From Bacteroidota bacterium (GTDB lineage Bacteria; Bacteroidota; Bacteroidia; Bacteroidales; Prolixibacteraceae), in assembly GCA_030691295.1 (NCBI GenBank), contig JAUYEQ010000621.1:1-23317 (forward strand): a stretch of 23,317 nucleotides of DNA, read 5' to 3'. A model generated the notes under the pieces. The model was not told where the DNA came from, made no database searches, and worked only from the letters and a program-made list of their open reading frames with translations. Below, piece after piece: positions 16,582 through 23,317 of the stretch (the stretch's first letter is position 1; each line of letters begins with the position of its first letter). The position numbers and the translations under genes are program-made.

Positions 16582-17024
16582 ACAATATTAAAAACAGGAA
16601 ATTAATTCCTTTGACCATCTCTGGCGGAATAATAGTTTCAGCATTTGCATTTTCGTATGGTTCGCTAGACGGAAGCTTAATAGATAATGTTATTTCGAGT
16701 TCATCCATTAGTAATATTATTCAACACACAGATGATAAAATTTATTCTCATTTTTCAGTTAAATCTCGCTTTGACCAAAAAGTCACAGCGTGGAAGAAGA
16801 ATACAATGTTTATGTCATTTGCAGAACAAATAGTTAATGATAAAAATTTTCAAGATATAGTTTCGATGGGCGAAGATGTGGTTCCATTTATTCTGGAAGA
16901 GATAACAAGAGAACCGTCTCCTTTGGTTTGGACATTGAATTTAATATTCAATAAAACTATATCAAATAATCCTGCCACAACTATCGAACAAGCTTGCAAG
17001 TTATGGGTGAAAATGTTGAGTTAA
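16572..17024 (+). CDS. Small membrane-anchored protein, second cassette gene
   Basis: 150 residues. A single hydrophobic stretch near the N-terminus (about 11-30, LIPLTISGGIIVSAFAFSYG) suggests a membrane anchor or uncleaved signal. The C-terminal half (about 68-150) carries WKKNTMFMSFAEQI and then DIVSMGEDVVPFILEEITREPSPLVWTL and EQACKLWVKML. This matches a widespread small-protein pattern (I-x-MG-x-x-x-[VI]P-x-[IL]L-x-E-[LI]-x-x-[ER]P...W-x-L...W) that I recall beside DUF7689-like genes. The ATG overlaps the preceding stop by 10 bp, and its own end overlaps the next gene by 22 bp. The function is not known to me. Confidence 0.6.
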   Translation: MQLNNIKNRKLIPLTISGGIIVSAFAFSYGSLDGSLIDNVISSSSISNIIQHTDDKIYSHFSVKSRFDQKVTAWKKNTMFMSFAEQIVNDKNFQDIVSMGEDVVPFILEEITREPSPLVWTLNLIFNKTISNNPATTIEQACKLWVKMLS

Positions 17025-17482
17025 TCAAAGCACAGGCTTTCGAAACATTTCCTGGGCTCTCAAATGATGATAATTTCAACGTTACAAGCAATAAGGACAT
17101 TAAGTATAATTGTATTGCATGGGCTTTTGGTCTGTATAAAGATAGGTGGATGCAATTTGATACCAAACCACGTTTTGACGGTGTTTGGTATTGGTGGCCA
17201 AAAGGTGTTGAAGTAAGCCCAAGTGTTTTTGCATATATCGAAGCTTTTAAATCAAGAGGATTTGAACTCTCTGAATCTTGTGATCTTGAAGCTGGGTTTA
17301 TTAAAATTGCACTTTACCTTGAAAGGGGAACTGAAAAATGTACTCATGCATCTCGCCAGAAATTGAACGGAATCTGGATAAGTAAACTTGGCAGCTGGCA
17401 TGATATTGAACATGGAACGCCATTTTCTATTCAAGGTGATGCTTATGGAGATGTTTACTGTTTTATGAAATTGGCTCGATAG
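17003..17482 (+). CDS. DUF7689-like protein, third cassette gene
   Basis: Start set at ATG 17003 (159 residues); a TTG nine bases upstream is a weaker alternative. The protein follows a widespread family pattern: FPGLSNDDNFNVTS, KYNCIAWAFG with Cys37, YWWPKGV, LEAGFIKIALY, THASRQ with His115, and WISKLGSWHDIEHGTP with Asp134/His137, then GDAYGDVYCFMK. The ordered Cys, His and Asp/His suggest a papain/NlpC-like thiol hydrolase or transglutaminase-type fold, but catalysis is inferred, not shown. Cytoplasmic by sequence. It overlaps the upstream gene by 22 bp, so all three genes are probably translated from one message. Confidence 0.65.
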   Translation: MGENVELIKAQAFETFPGLSNDDNFNVTSNKDIKYNCIAWAFGLYKDRWMQFDTKPRFDGVWYWWPKGVEVSPSVFAYIEAFKSRGFELSESCDLEAGFIKIALYLERGTEKCTHASRQKLNGIWISKLGSWHDIEHGTPFSIQGDAYGDVYCFMKLAR

Positions 17483-17554
17483 TTTTAAAAAAAAAATTTA
17501 TTAAGATGAAATTTTTACATCCTACGAAGGTTCGGGTCCGGGTTACTATCTCAT

Positions 17555-17573
17555 CCCCGAATTTCATTCGGGG
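17555..17573. repeat. Perfect hairpin CCCCGAAT/ATTCGGGG
   Basis: Exact 8-bp stem with a TTC loop, downstream of the cassette. There is no T-tract on either side, so an ordinary terminator is unlikely. It may be a REP-like dispersed unit or a 3' RNA structure of the cassette message. Confidence 0.5.
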
Positions 17574-17648
17574 CTATTCACATTTAACCACGCCGTTGTT
17601 AAAACTCCTTATTTTCTCTCAATTTGATTACAATAGTGCGTATAAGCA

Positions 17649-17682
17649 GAAAGCCGGTTCCCCACATGGGAAACCGGCTTTC
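17649..17682. terminator. Hairpin between convergent cassette and DUF1573 gene
   Basis: GAAAGCCGGTT (17649-17659) pairs exactly with AACCGGCTTTC (17672-17682), with three more C-G pairs inside and an ACAT loop. It lies 18 bp past the DUF1573 stop codon on the minus strand. A T-tract is lacking, so it may terminate weakly or protect a 3' end. Confidence 0.6.
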
Positions 17683-17700
17683 AGTATCGTTCTTAGTTGT

Positions 17701-18795
17701 TTATTGTGTCAAAATATTTGTCGCAATCCGCAAAACAGTGGTTGGGTTTTTCGGGTCGTTGGTGATTATGGTGATCGTTTTGTTCTGACGCCCACTTCTG
17801 CCTGCTGAGTCGAAAACAACTTTCAATGGCACACTTTCGTTTGCTGCAATCATATTCTTTGATGGCGAAACTGCAGTACAACCGCAAGAACTCTTCACGT
17901 CGCGGATAACCAAATCCCGTTTACCAATGTTTTTCAGGTTAAAGGTATGTTCAACTTTGCTTCCCGGTTTGATGTCGCCAAAATCGAACGATTCAGCATC
18001 GTATTTAACCGCGGGCGCTGTAGCCAGCTCTGCCGGTGACAAACCGGAAAAATCTTCTTCCAGCGTTGTGCTGACTGCTATGGAGTTGCGGTAATCATCT
18101 TTTCCATCAATGTTTAAATAAATGCGGTGCATTACAAAGCCATAAGCTTTAATTTTTGAAGCATCGAAAGTTACCACAATGTATCCTTTTTGTTTTGGCG
18201 CGATGGTAGCTGGTTTTATCACTGCACTCAGGTGTGGTGGCGGTGTTTTAAAGCTCAACTGAACGGGTTGTGCCGAGTTGTTGACGATTTCAACACTGTC
18301 TTTTTTTACCTGATTTTCTTTGATCTGGCCAAAAGCCACATGGTTGGTTTTGGCTCGAAGTGTCCCGATCAGGTTTGGGTAATCTTCTTCAATGGTTCGG
18401 GCGCGTGCAGTTACGTTGCCCAGAATGGTTAAAACAACATCGGCATTCTCTGCATTGGAGCTAACCCTGATGGTTTTGTTGAAAACTCCGGGCCGGTTTT
18501 TTGGATCGTAACTAACTTTAATCAACCCTGAAGCGCCTGGTGCAACCGGTTGGCGTGTCCATTCAGGAGTAGTACACCCGCATGATGCCTGAACATTGTT
18601 GATAATTAACGGAACTGGTCCGGCATTCTTGAAATTGAAAGAAACCGTTTGAACACCCAATTCTTCCTTGAATGTTCCGTAATCGTGTTTCAATTTTTCA
18701 AAGGCAATGCGCGATTTTGCAGGGGAATATTGTGCCTGAATAATAAACGGCATACAAATTACCACAGCCAGTAAAAGCGTAAATCTGATTTTCAT
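17701..18795 (-). CDS. Exported protein with two DUF1573 domains
   Basis: 364 residues from ATG 18795, which gives a proper signal peptide (MKIRFTLLLAVVICMPFIIQ, then AQ); a longer frame adds ten residues that spoil it. Two DUF1573 domains are visible: residues about 36-130 (HDYGTFKEELG ... VQASCGCTTPEW) and about 270-360 (FDFGDIKPGSKVEHTF ... VKSSCGCTAVSP), each with the S-CGCT motif and immunoglobulin-like ASH-type strands. A less conserved beta domain lies between. These domains are common in Bacteroidetes exported proteins; the function is undetermined. It is divergent from the sensor kinase gene (210-bp gap). Confidence 0.88.
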   Translation of the reverse strand: MKIRFTLLLAVVICMPFIIQAQYSPAKSRIAFEKLKHDYGTFKEELGVQTVSFNFKNAGPVPLIINNVQASCGCTTPEWTRQPVAPGASGLIKVSYDPKNRPGVFNKTIRVSSNAENADVVLTILGNVTARARTIEEDYPNLIGTLRAKTNHVAFGQIKENQVKKDSVEIVNNSAQPVQLSFKTPPPHLSAVIKPATIAPKQKGYIVVTFDASKIKAYGFVMHRIYLNIDGKDDYRNSIAVSTTLEEDFSGLSPAELATAPAVKYDAESFDFGDIKPGSKVEHTFNLKNIGKRDLVIRDVKSSCGCTAVSPSKNMIAANESVPLKVVFDSAGRSGRQNKTITIITNDPKNPTTVLRIATNILTQ

Positions 18796-18968
18796 ACAAG
18801 TTTTTTTATTTGGTGAGACAATCAATATTTTGTTGAAAGTATAAGCTATAAATCTATTTTATTGTTCTCTAATATGCAAAACTATAAAACCTTTCTTTTA
18901 AATGCTGTTAATACCGTCTAACTTTTGTTAATGAACTGTTAATGAATTAAAGAGATGGTTTTTTTGCT

Positions 18969-18976
18969 TAGTTTCG
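18969..18976 (+). promoter_or_regulatory. Weak candidate -7 box of the two-component operon
   Basis: TAGTTTCG matches TAnnTTTG at all but one position and lies 29 nt before the kinase ATG. No well-spaced -33 box was seen, so this is weak. Confidence 0.25.
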
Positions 18977-19005
18977 TGCTGGAATAGCAAAATATTTGCG
19001 GCTTT

Positions 19006-20382
19006 ATGAAGAGGAATTCGATTGGTTTTGTGATAATAATGGCAACGATTTCAGTGTTGGGAATACTGCTGGTTCAGTTTTTCTTCCTGAAAAAATCGGT
19101 TGATCTGAATGAAAAGCAGTTTCATGAATTGACTACAAACGCTTTGCGAAGTGTAGCATCTCAGATAAATGAGTACAACAGCAAAATTCACGGTCACACA
19201 GCCAAACCGGCAGATGTTTGCCCGGTCGATCAGATTTCTAATAATTATTACGTGGTCAATGTAAATGATGTTATTGACCCAAATATTCTGGAACATTTAC
19301 TTGCTGTTGAATTTAAAAAACGAAATTTGAATCTTCCGTTTGAATACGGAATTTACGATTGCGATTCAAAGAAAATGGTTCAGGGGAATATTTCCAAAGC
19401 AGAATCTAAAAAGACCAATAATAAATCTGTCAAAAGTCACGACACGCTTTCCTGCAGTCAGGAAGAAATGTTGTACGATAAACACTCCGGAAAGACCAAT
19501 AAAAAGACCAGCGTTTGCAATTTGCCTACCTGCGAAAAATACACTTATTATTTTGGCGTTCATTTTCCCGACCGGTCGCAGTTTTATAATTCGCGCCTGA
19601 TTGCCTGGTATTTAATGACCGGCATTCTGTTTTTTGTGGTCATATTCTTTGGATATGCCCTTTACATCATTATCAAACAAAAGCAGTTGAGCGAGATTCA
19701 GAAGAATTTCATTAACAACCTGACCCACGAATTCAAAACGCCCATCGCCTCCATTGAACTTGCATCAAAAGTTCTTTCAAATCCGAAAATTATTGAGCAA
19801 CCTGAGCGTCTGAGCGAATACGTGAAAATAATAAGTCAGCAAAACAGGCGGCTTTCGGCCCAGGTCGAAAAACTGCTTCAAATGGCGACCATCGAAAAAA
19901 CCAAGCTTCAGTTAAATCTGGAAGAAATTGAATTGAATTCATTTATTACTGAGGCAATCGCTGAATTTAAGAACAGTCAGAATGGAAATGCGTACTCAAT
20001 AAATTTAGTTTCAAATGTTTCCAATGCCGGTATAATCGCCGATAAGTTGCATTTTTCAAACCTGATTTTTAATATCCTCGATAATTCAATCAAGTACTGT
20101 TCTGTTGTGCCTGATATTATTATAAGGCTCGAAGAAATTAAGGGACGCTACATTATTTCGTTTGATGACAATGGGATAGGGATTCCCAAAGACTACCGCA
20201 AAAAGATTTTCAACCGCTTTTACCGTGTTCCTACCGGAAATGTGCATGATGTAAAGGGTTTTGGCCTGGGATTGGATTATGTGAAAAAAATTGTCGGAAT
20301 TCATGGTTGGCGAATAAAAGTGATCGAAAATCCAAGGAAAGGAAGTACTTTTATTGTTGAAATTCACAAATCAATAAAATGA
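19006..20382 (+). CDS. Sensor histidine kinase (RprX-like)
   Basis: Membrane sensor of a two-component system, 458 residues. Membrane helix 1 at about 7-28, a periplasmic sensor region at 29-197, helix 2 at about 198-223, then the HisKA dimerisation domain with phospho-acceptor His241 in LTHEFKTPIAS, and the ATP-binding domain with the N box NILDNSIKYC (356-365), G1 DDNGIGIP (387-394) and G2 GFGLGL (418-423). The periplasmic part holds five cysteines (72, 119, 150, 171, 176) and many lysines. The stop overlaps the regulator's start (ATGA), so the two are coupled. Architecture and pairing resemble Bacteroides RprX/RprY; the signal sensed is unknown. Confidence 0.92.
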   Translation: MKRNSIGFVIIMATISVLGILLVQFFFLKKSVDLNEKQFHELTTNALRSVASQINEYNSKIHGHTAKPADVCPVDQISNNYYVVNVNDVIDPNILEHLLAVEFKKRNLNLPFEYGIYDCDSKKMVQGNISKAESKKTNNKSVKSHDTLSCSQEEMLYDKHSGKTNKKTSVCNLPTCEKYTYYFGVHFPDRSQFYNSRLIAWYLMTGILFFVVIFFGYALYIIIKQKQLSEIQKNFINNLTHEFKTPIASIELASKVLSNPKIIEQPERLSEYVKIISQQNRRLSAQVEKLLQMATIEKTKLQLNLEEIELNSFITEAIAEFKNSQNGNAYSINLVSNVSNAGIIADKLHFSNLIFNILDNSIKYCSVVPDIIIRLEEIKGRYIISFDDNGIGIPKDYRKKIFNRFYRVPTGNVHDVKGFGLGLDYVKKIVGIHGWRIKVIENPRKGSTFIVEIHKSIK

Positions 20383-21089
20383 ACTACCAAGGCGAAAAAA
20401 TTCTGCTGGTTGAGGATGACAAAACCCTCAATTTTATAGTCAGAGATAATCTGGAACAAGCTGGTTATGTGGTAACTTCGGTCGAAGATGGCGAAGCAGG
20501 GCTGAAAATATTTGAGCCGGGAAAATTTAGCCTGTGCCTGCTCGATGTGATGCTTCCCAAAAAGGATGGGTTTACGCTTGCCAAAGAAATCAGGGAAATG
20601 GATGACCATGTGCCGATCATTTTCCTCACTGCCCGTTCGATGACTGAAGATCGTATTGCAGGGTTGACCATTGGCGGCGACGATTACATTACCAAACCAT
20701 TCAGCATGGAAGAATTGCTGCTTAAAATCCGGATTTTCCTGAAACGCACCCTTCCTGCAAATGAACCCACTACCGACCAGCACTACTATAAACTGGGTCA
20801 TTTTAATTTCTATTTCGACAGTTTGATACTTGATGCCAACGGGGAGCGAAAAACATTGACCTACAAGGAAGCTGAATTGCTTCGGTATTTTTGCGATAAC
20901 CCGAACAAGGTACTTAGTCGTTCCGATATACTCAAAAAGGTATGGGGATCAGATGATTACTATCTTGGACGAAGTCTCGATGTTTTTATCTCAAGGTTAC
21001 GTAAATACCTCGGCAGCGACGAAAGCATTAAAATACTGAACCTTCACGGAATTGGCTTCCGGTTCAATGCTGCGATTACAAAGTACTGA
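20379..21089 (+). CDS. OmpR/PhoB-type response regulator (RprY-like)
   Basis: DNA-binding partner of the upstream kinase, 236 residues. The receiver domain (about 7-120) has the acidic pair in VEDDK (11-15), phospho-acceptor Asp56 in LLDVMLP, Thr84 and Lys106 in TKPF. The C-terminal winged-helix domain (about 135-232) has LTYKEAELLRYF, RSDILKKVWG and the SLDVFISRLRKYL recognition helix, ending in LHGIGFRF. Phosphotransfer from His241 of the kinase is expected to change promoter binding. Its start overlaps the kinase stop by 4 bp. Target genes cannot be named from this window. Confidence 0.93.
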   Translation: MNYQGEKILLVEDDKTLNFIVRDNLEQAGYVVTSVEDGEAGLKIFEPGKFSLCLLDVMLPKKDGFTLAKEIREMDDHVPIIFLTARSMTEDRIAGLTIGGDDYITKPFSMEELLLKIRIFLKRTLPANEPTTDQHYYKLGHFNFYFDSLILDANGERKTLTYKEAELLRYFCDNPNKVLSRSDILKKVWGSDDYYLGRSLDVFISRLRKYLGSDESIKILNLHGIGFRFNAAITKY

Positions 21090-21138
21090 CAATTTCCGGT
21101 ACGTTATAAATTCATATCTTTAAGATAAAAATAATCTC

Positions 21139-21456
21139 ATGTTTTTTGATAACTACAAATCGCATAAGAATGCTCAGATTCGTGAGACACTGCTTTGGGA
21201 ATACGATCTGAACCGGATAAACTGGGTTGAGATGAGAACCCTCGTTGTTCAGCGCGTGATAGAACGAGGTAGAATTGATGATTTTTATGCGATTTTAAAT
21301 CTTTATGGGCTGGAGGGAGTAAAGGTTGCAATTAAACAAATACCCTATTTGAATCCCAAAGATCTTTCTTTCGTTTGTTCAGTTTTTAATTTGAGAAAAG
21401 AAGACCTAAAATGTTACACAAAACAACAATCAACGGTTCAACACTGGAGCTCCTGA
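21139..21456 (+). CDS. DUF6922-like protein, putative antitoxin
   Basis: 105 residues. It resembles the DUF6922 family that in Bacteroidetes typically precedes AbiEii-like nucleotidyltransferases: LLWEYDLNRINW, RTLVVQRVIERGRIDDFYAIL, YGLEGVKVAIKQIPYLNPKDLSFVCSVFNL and KEDLKCYT. Predicted small, helical and cytoplasmic. Its 3' end overlaps the next gene by 46 bp in another frame, a tight coupling typical of toxin-antitoxin pairs. The antitoxin role is an inference from position and size. A TATCTTTA box (21114-21121) upstream could be its own promoter, within 49 bp of the regulator gene. Confidence 0.7.
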   Translation: MFFDNYKSHKNAQIRETLLWEYDLNRINWVEMRTLVVQRVIERGRIDDFYAILNLYGLEGVKVAIKQIPYLNPKDLSFVCSVFNLRKEDLKCYTKQQSTVQHWSS

Positions 21457-22049
21457 ACAGACTGATGGATGATGATGTTTTAACCGACTTTATTTTGGTT
21501 GGGGGCACAGCCCTTGCGCTACAATTAGGACATAGGATTAGTGTGGATGTTGATTTGTTTTCATCCAAACCGTTTGACGAAAATGAACTGGCTGATTATC
21601 TGAGAACCAACTATCATTTCGAACTCGATTTCATTTCAAAAAATACCTTGAAGGGTGAAATAAATGGTGTGCAACTCGATTGTATTGCACATCAGTATCC
21701 CTGGATAAATTCAGCAAAAGTGGAAGAAAATATACGATTGGCCAGTTTCGGTGATATTGCAGCTTTCAAGCTAAATGCAATTGCGGGAAATGGAACCCGG
21801 ATAAAAGATTTTATTGATGTTGCTTATTTGTCATCTCAGATTTCGTTGAATAAAATGCTTGAAGGATATGAGATGAAGTATAATGCTAATCCAATTATTC
21901 CAATTAAAGCAATCGCTTTTTTCGACGATATCAATTTTAACGAACCGATAAAAATGTCAAATGGGTTAAAATTTAATTGGGGGAAAATTGAAAAAAGATT
22001 AAAAAGCATGCAGGATCATCCTGATCGAATATTTCCAGCTTTAAATTGA
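21411..22049 (+). CDS. AbiEii/AbiGii-type nucleotidyltransferase, putative toxin
   Basis: 212 residues with the nucleotidyltransferase fold seen in AbiEii and MenT-type toxins. The motif GGTALALQ (31-38) is followed by ISVDVDLF (43-50) with metal-binding Asp46 and Asp48; the third part is the FGDIAAFKLNAIAGNGTRIKDFIDV segment (about 114-138). Known relatives transfer nucleotides to tRNA or other targets and block growth, giving phage abortive infection. Preceded, with a 46-bp overlap, by a DUF6922-like partner. The ATG start is the only sensible one. Toxicity is inferred from family membership, not proven. Confidence 0.82.
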   Translation: MLHKTTINGSTLELLNRLMDDDVLTDFILVGGTALALQLGHRISVDVDLFSSKPFDENELADYLRTNYHFELDFISKNTLKGEINGVQLDCIAHQYPWINSAKVEENIRLASFGDIAAFKLNAIAGNGTRIKDFIDVAYLSSQISLNKMLEGYEMKYNANPIIPIKAIAFFDDINFNEPIKMSNGLKFNWGKIEKRLKSMQDHPDRIFPALN

Positions 22050-22056
22050 GACAAAA

Positions 22057-22425
22057 ATGACAGTCACACAAATTATCATACTTGCAATTATTGGTTTGAT
22101 GGCCGGTATTTTCAGTGGTACACTTGGTGTTGGCGGGGCAATTATTGTCATTCCGGCGCTCATATTCTTTATGGGCCTTTCGCAGCATCAGGCACAGGGA
22201 ACTTCACTTGCTTTTATGATTCCTCCGGTTACGCTGATGGCAGCCCTCAATTATTCCAAAAATGGCTACGTGAACTGGAAGTTTGCCGTCATACTTGCGA
22301 TCATGTTTGTGGTAGGAACTTATTTTGGCTCCATACTTTCAATCAGTATTCCTGAAAAGATACTGAGGAAAATGTTTGGCGGATTAATGCTGATTGTTGC
22401 TTTAAAAATTATTTTCTGGAAATAA
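22057..22425 (+). CDS. Half-size TSUP (TauE/SafE) membrane protein
   Basis: 122 residues, about half the length of a normal TSUP transporter (usually 240-260 residues with seven or eight helices). It keeps the N-terminal hallmark GIFSGTLGVGGAIIVIPAL and the QHQAQGTSLAFMIPP loop of the first half-repeat, then hydrophobic helices to a natural end KIIFWK. About four membrane helices are expected. It looks like a complete single-repeat protein that could dimerise to form a transport unit rather than a broken gene, because the stop is followed by a terminator and no second half is seen. It starts 7 bp after the AbiEii gene. Substrate (sulfite, sulfonate or other anion) unknown. Confidence 0.78.
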   Translation: MTVTQIIILAIIGLMAGIFSGTLGVGGAIIVIPALIFFMGLSQHQAQGTSLAFMIPPVTLMAALNYSKNGYVNWKFAVILAIMFVVGTYFGSILSISIPEKILRKMFGGLMLIVALKIIFWK

Positions 22426-22467
22426 GATTTACCATTCACTTTCCAATGATCTGCAGAAACTAAAGGA

Positions 22468-22510
22468 AAATAAAAGAGGCTGAACTCTTCCAAGACAGCC
22501 TCTTTTATTT
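22468..22510. terminator. Bidirectional intrinsic terminator
   Basis: The 15-nt arms 22468-22482 and 22496-22510 (AAATAAAAGAGGCTG/CAGCCTCTTTTATTT) are exact reverse complements with a 13-nt loop. The A/T-rich bases at the stem ends provide T tracts on both strands. It separates the convergent TSUP and SusD-like genes. Confidence 0.88.
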
Positions 22511-22536
22511 AGTTTAAATTCTATAAGAGAAAAGAT

Positions 22537-23317
22537 TTAGCGGGTTCCGCCTGCCCACCAAACTTTTTCGGTATAAACATATGAACCATCCCCGTATGCT
22601 TCTTTCACATTCAGATTGGTTGTTACATCACTACTTCCGTAAGTGAATCGCTGTGGGAACTGGAGTGTACTGGCAAGATCAACCAGATTATTACCCATTG
22701 CTTTTGTCCTGCGATAATCGTTATATGCTTCAATTCCTTCATCTTCGTATGATGCAAGGTATTTCTGAGTCATGATTTCTTTCAATGCATTTGCATCAAA
22801 CAATGCTTTAACACTTGCTGTATAATACGTATTTGCTTCAGCGGCAGTCAATCCTACTTTAACGAATGCAGCTTCAATTCCTTTAATTAACGCGGCTTCA
22901 GCATCTGCTGTCTGAGCCGGACTCATACGTGCATAAGCTTCTGCTTTCAAAAATTGAAGTTCGTGATAACTCATCAGATATGTAGGACCGGTCAATGAAG
23001 TATAAGCGGAAAGGCCATAAAATTTCTGACGTTGATCTGGATTCCCGTTTGGTGCTATATTCAATGTCGCTACACCTGTGTAGGGTTTGAAAAATTTCGC
23101 TTTTCTTGGATCGTTTCTTGCAACCAGCTTATCATTAAGACTTTTGCTGACACCAAAATAATCACGATCCTGAAGAAAACGTGAAAATGGGTTAACCGAA
23201 GTTGTTCCGGTATAGATGTATTTAAACTCGTCGGCTGCACTTGCAAAAGAAGCATTGGCAGCTTCAATCACTTTGGCATACTGAGCATTTTTCAGTGATA
23301 ACCTCATTGTATATCTG
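22537..23317 (-). CDS. SusD/RagB-like glycan-binding lipoprotein, partial
   Basis: C-terminal part of a SusD-family outer-membrane lipoprotein, which works with a SusC-type TonB-dependent porin to capture nutrients. The frame stays open to the window end (upstream codons RYT continue), so the apparent Met at 23307 is internal; this is a piece of about 259 residues. Typical features: RLSLKNAQYAKVIEAAN near the start of the helical repeats, YLMSYHELQFLKAEAYAR, then IMTQKYLASYEDEGIEAYNDYRRT, and the conserved end with YGDGSYVYTEKVWWAGGTR. This fits the SusD-like_2 subgroup. A SusC homologue would be expected upstream, outside the window. Confidence 0.88.
   Translation of the reverse strand, partial: RYTMRLSLKNAQYAKVIEAANASFASAADEFKYIYTGTTSVNPFSRFLQDRDYFGVSKSLNDKLVARNDPRKAKFFKPYTGVATLNIAPNGNPDQRQKFYGLSAYTSLTGPTYLMSYHELQFLKAEAYARMSPAQTADAEAALIKGIEAAFVKVGLTAAEANTYYTASVKALFDANALKEIMTQKYLASYEDEGIEAYNDYRRTKAMGNNLVDLASTLQFPQRFTYGSSDVTTNLNVKEAYGDGSYVYTEKVWWAGGTR

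Noticed and set aside
17506..17808. 100-aa plus-strand ORF after the three-gene cassette
   Set aside because: Runs through two hairpins and then antisense into the DUF1573 gene; the composition is not protein-like.
20364..20801. 145-aa minus-strand ORF opposite the response regulator
   Set aside because: Antisense to well-defined receiver-domain codons, with no motif of its own.

Overview
The window looks like a chromosomal piece of a Bacteroidota genome, probably class Bacteroidia (Bacteroidales/Marinilabiliales-like). The reasons are the gliding/type IX secretion (T9SS) lipoprotein PorW/SprE, secreted proteins with T9SS C-terminal sorting domains, a SusD/RagB-type glycan-binding lipoprotein, the Bacteroidetes-type dihydroorotase, a DUF1573 protein, an RprX/RprY-like two-component pair, and promoter-like TAnnTTTG boxes in place of classical -10/-35 elements. 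No rRNA, tRNA or CRISPR array was seen.

Layout. Positions 1-749 carry no gene but are rich in repeats: a long imperfect hairpin (33-210), a MITE-like element with 27-bp terminal inverted repeats (290-540), and a second partial unit (581-739) ending just past the 3' end of porW. Part of this, an approximately 80-bp palindrome bounded by CTCACCCC/GGGGTGAG, recurs at 5564-5642. porW (750-4379, minus) is followed by a plus-strand set: a tocopherol-cyclase-like protein, a patatin-like phospholipase, and a coiled-coil lipoprotein. These end at a strong bidirectional terminator (7570-7613). From 13010 down to 7612 there is a minus-strand block of exported proteins: a tail-fibre/S74 protein with a frameshifted signal peptide, a PKD-like protein, a subtilisin-like protease, and a T9SS-sorted protein of unknown function. 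PorW at one end of the window and T9SS-sorted cargo in the middle fit one secretion route.

A housekeeping minus-strand pair follows: a polyprenol-phosphate-mannose-synthase-like GT2 and dihydroorotase. Next, on the plus strand and A+T-rich, comes a compact cassette of three overlapping genes (15832-17482): a TIGR04255-like protein, a small membrane-anchored protein, and a DUF7689-like protein with Cys/His/Asp motifs. Its function is unknown, and its overlaps and sporadic character suggest a co-inherited accessory system. It is the best candidate here for an undescribed system. A DUF1573 protein (minus) follows.

The right end holds a sensor kinase/response regulator pair, then a DUF6922-like/AbiEii-like pair resembling a toxin-antitoxin or abortive-infection module, then a half-size TSUP (TauE/SafE) permease, all on plus. 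After a perfect bidirectional terminator (22468-22510) comes the C-terminal part of a SusD-like gene that runs off the window end.
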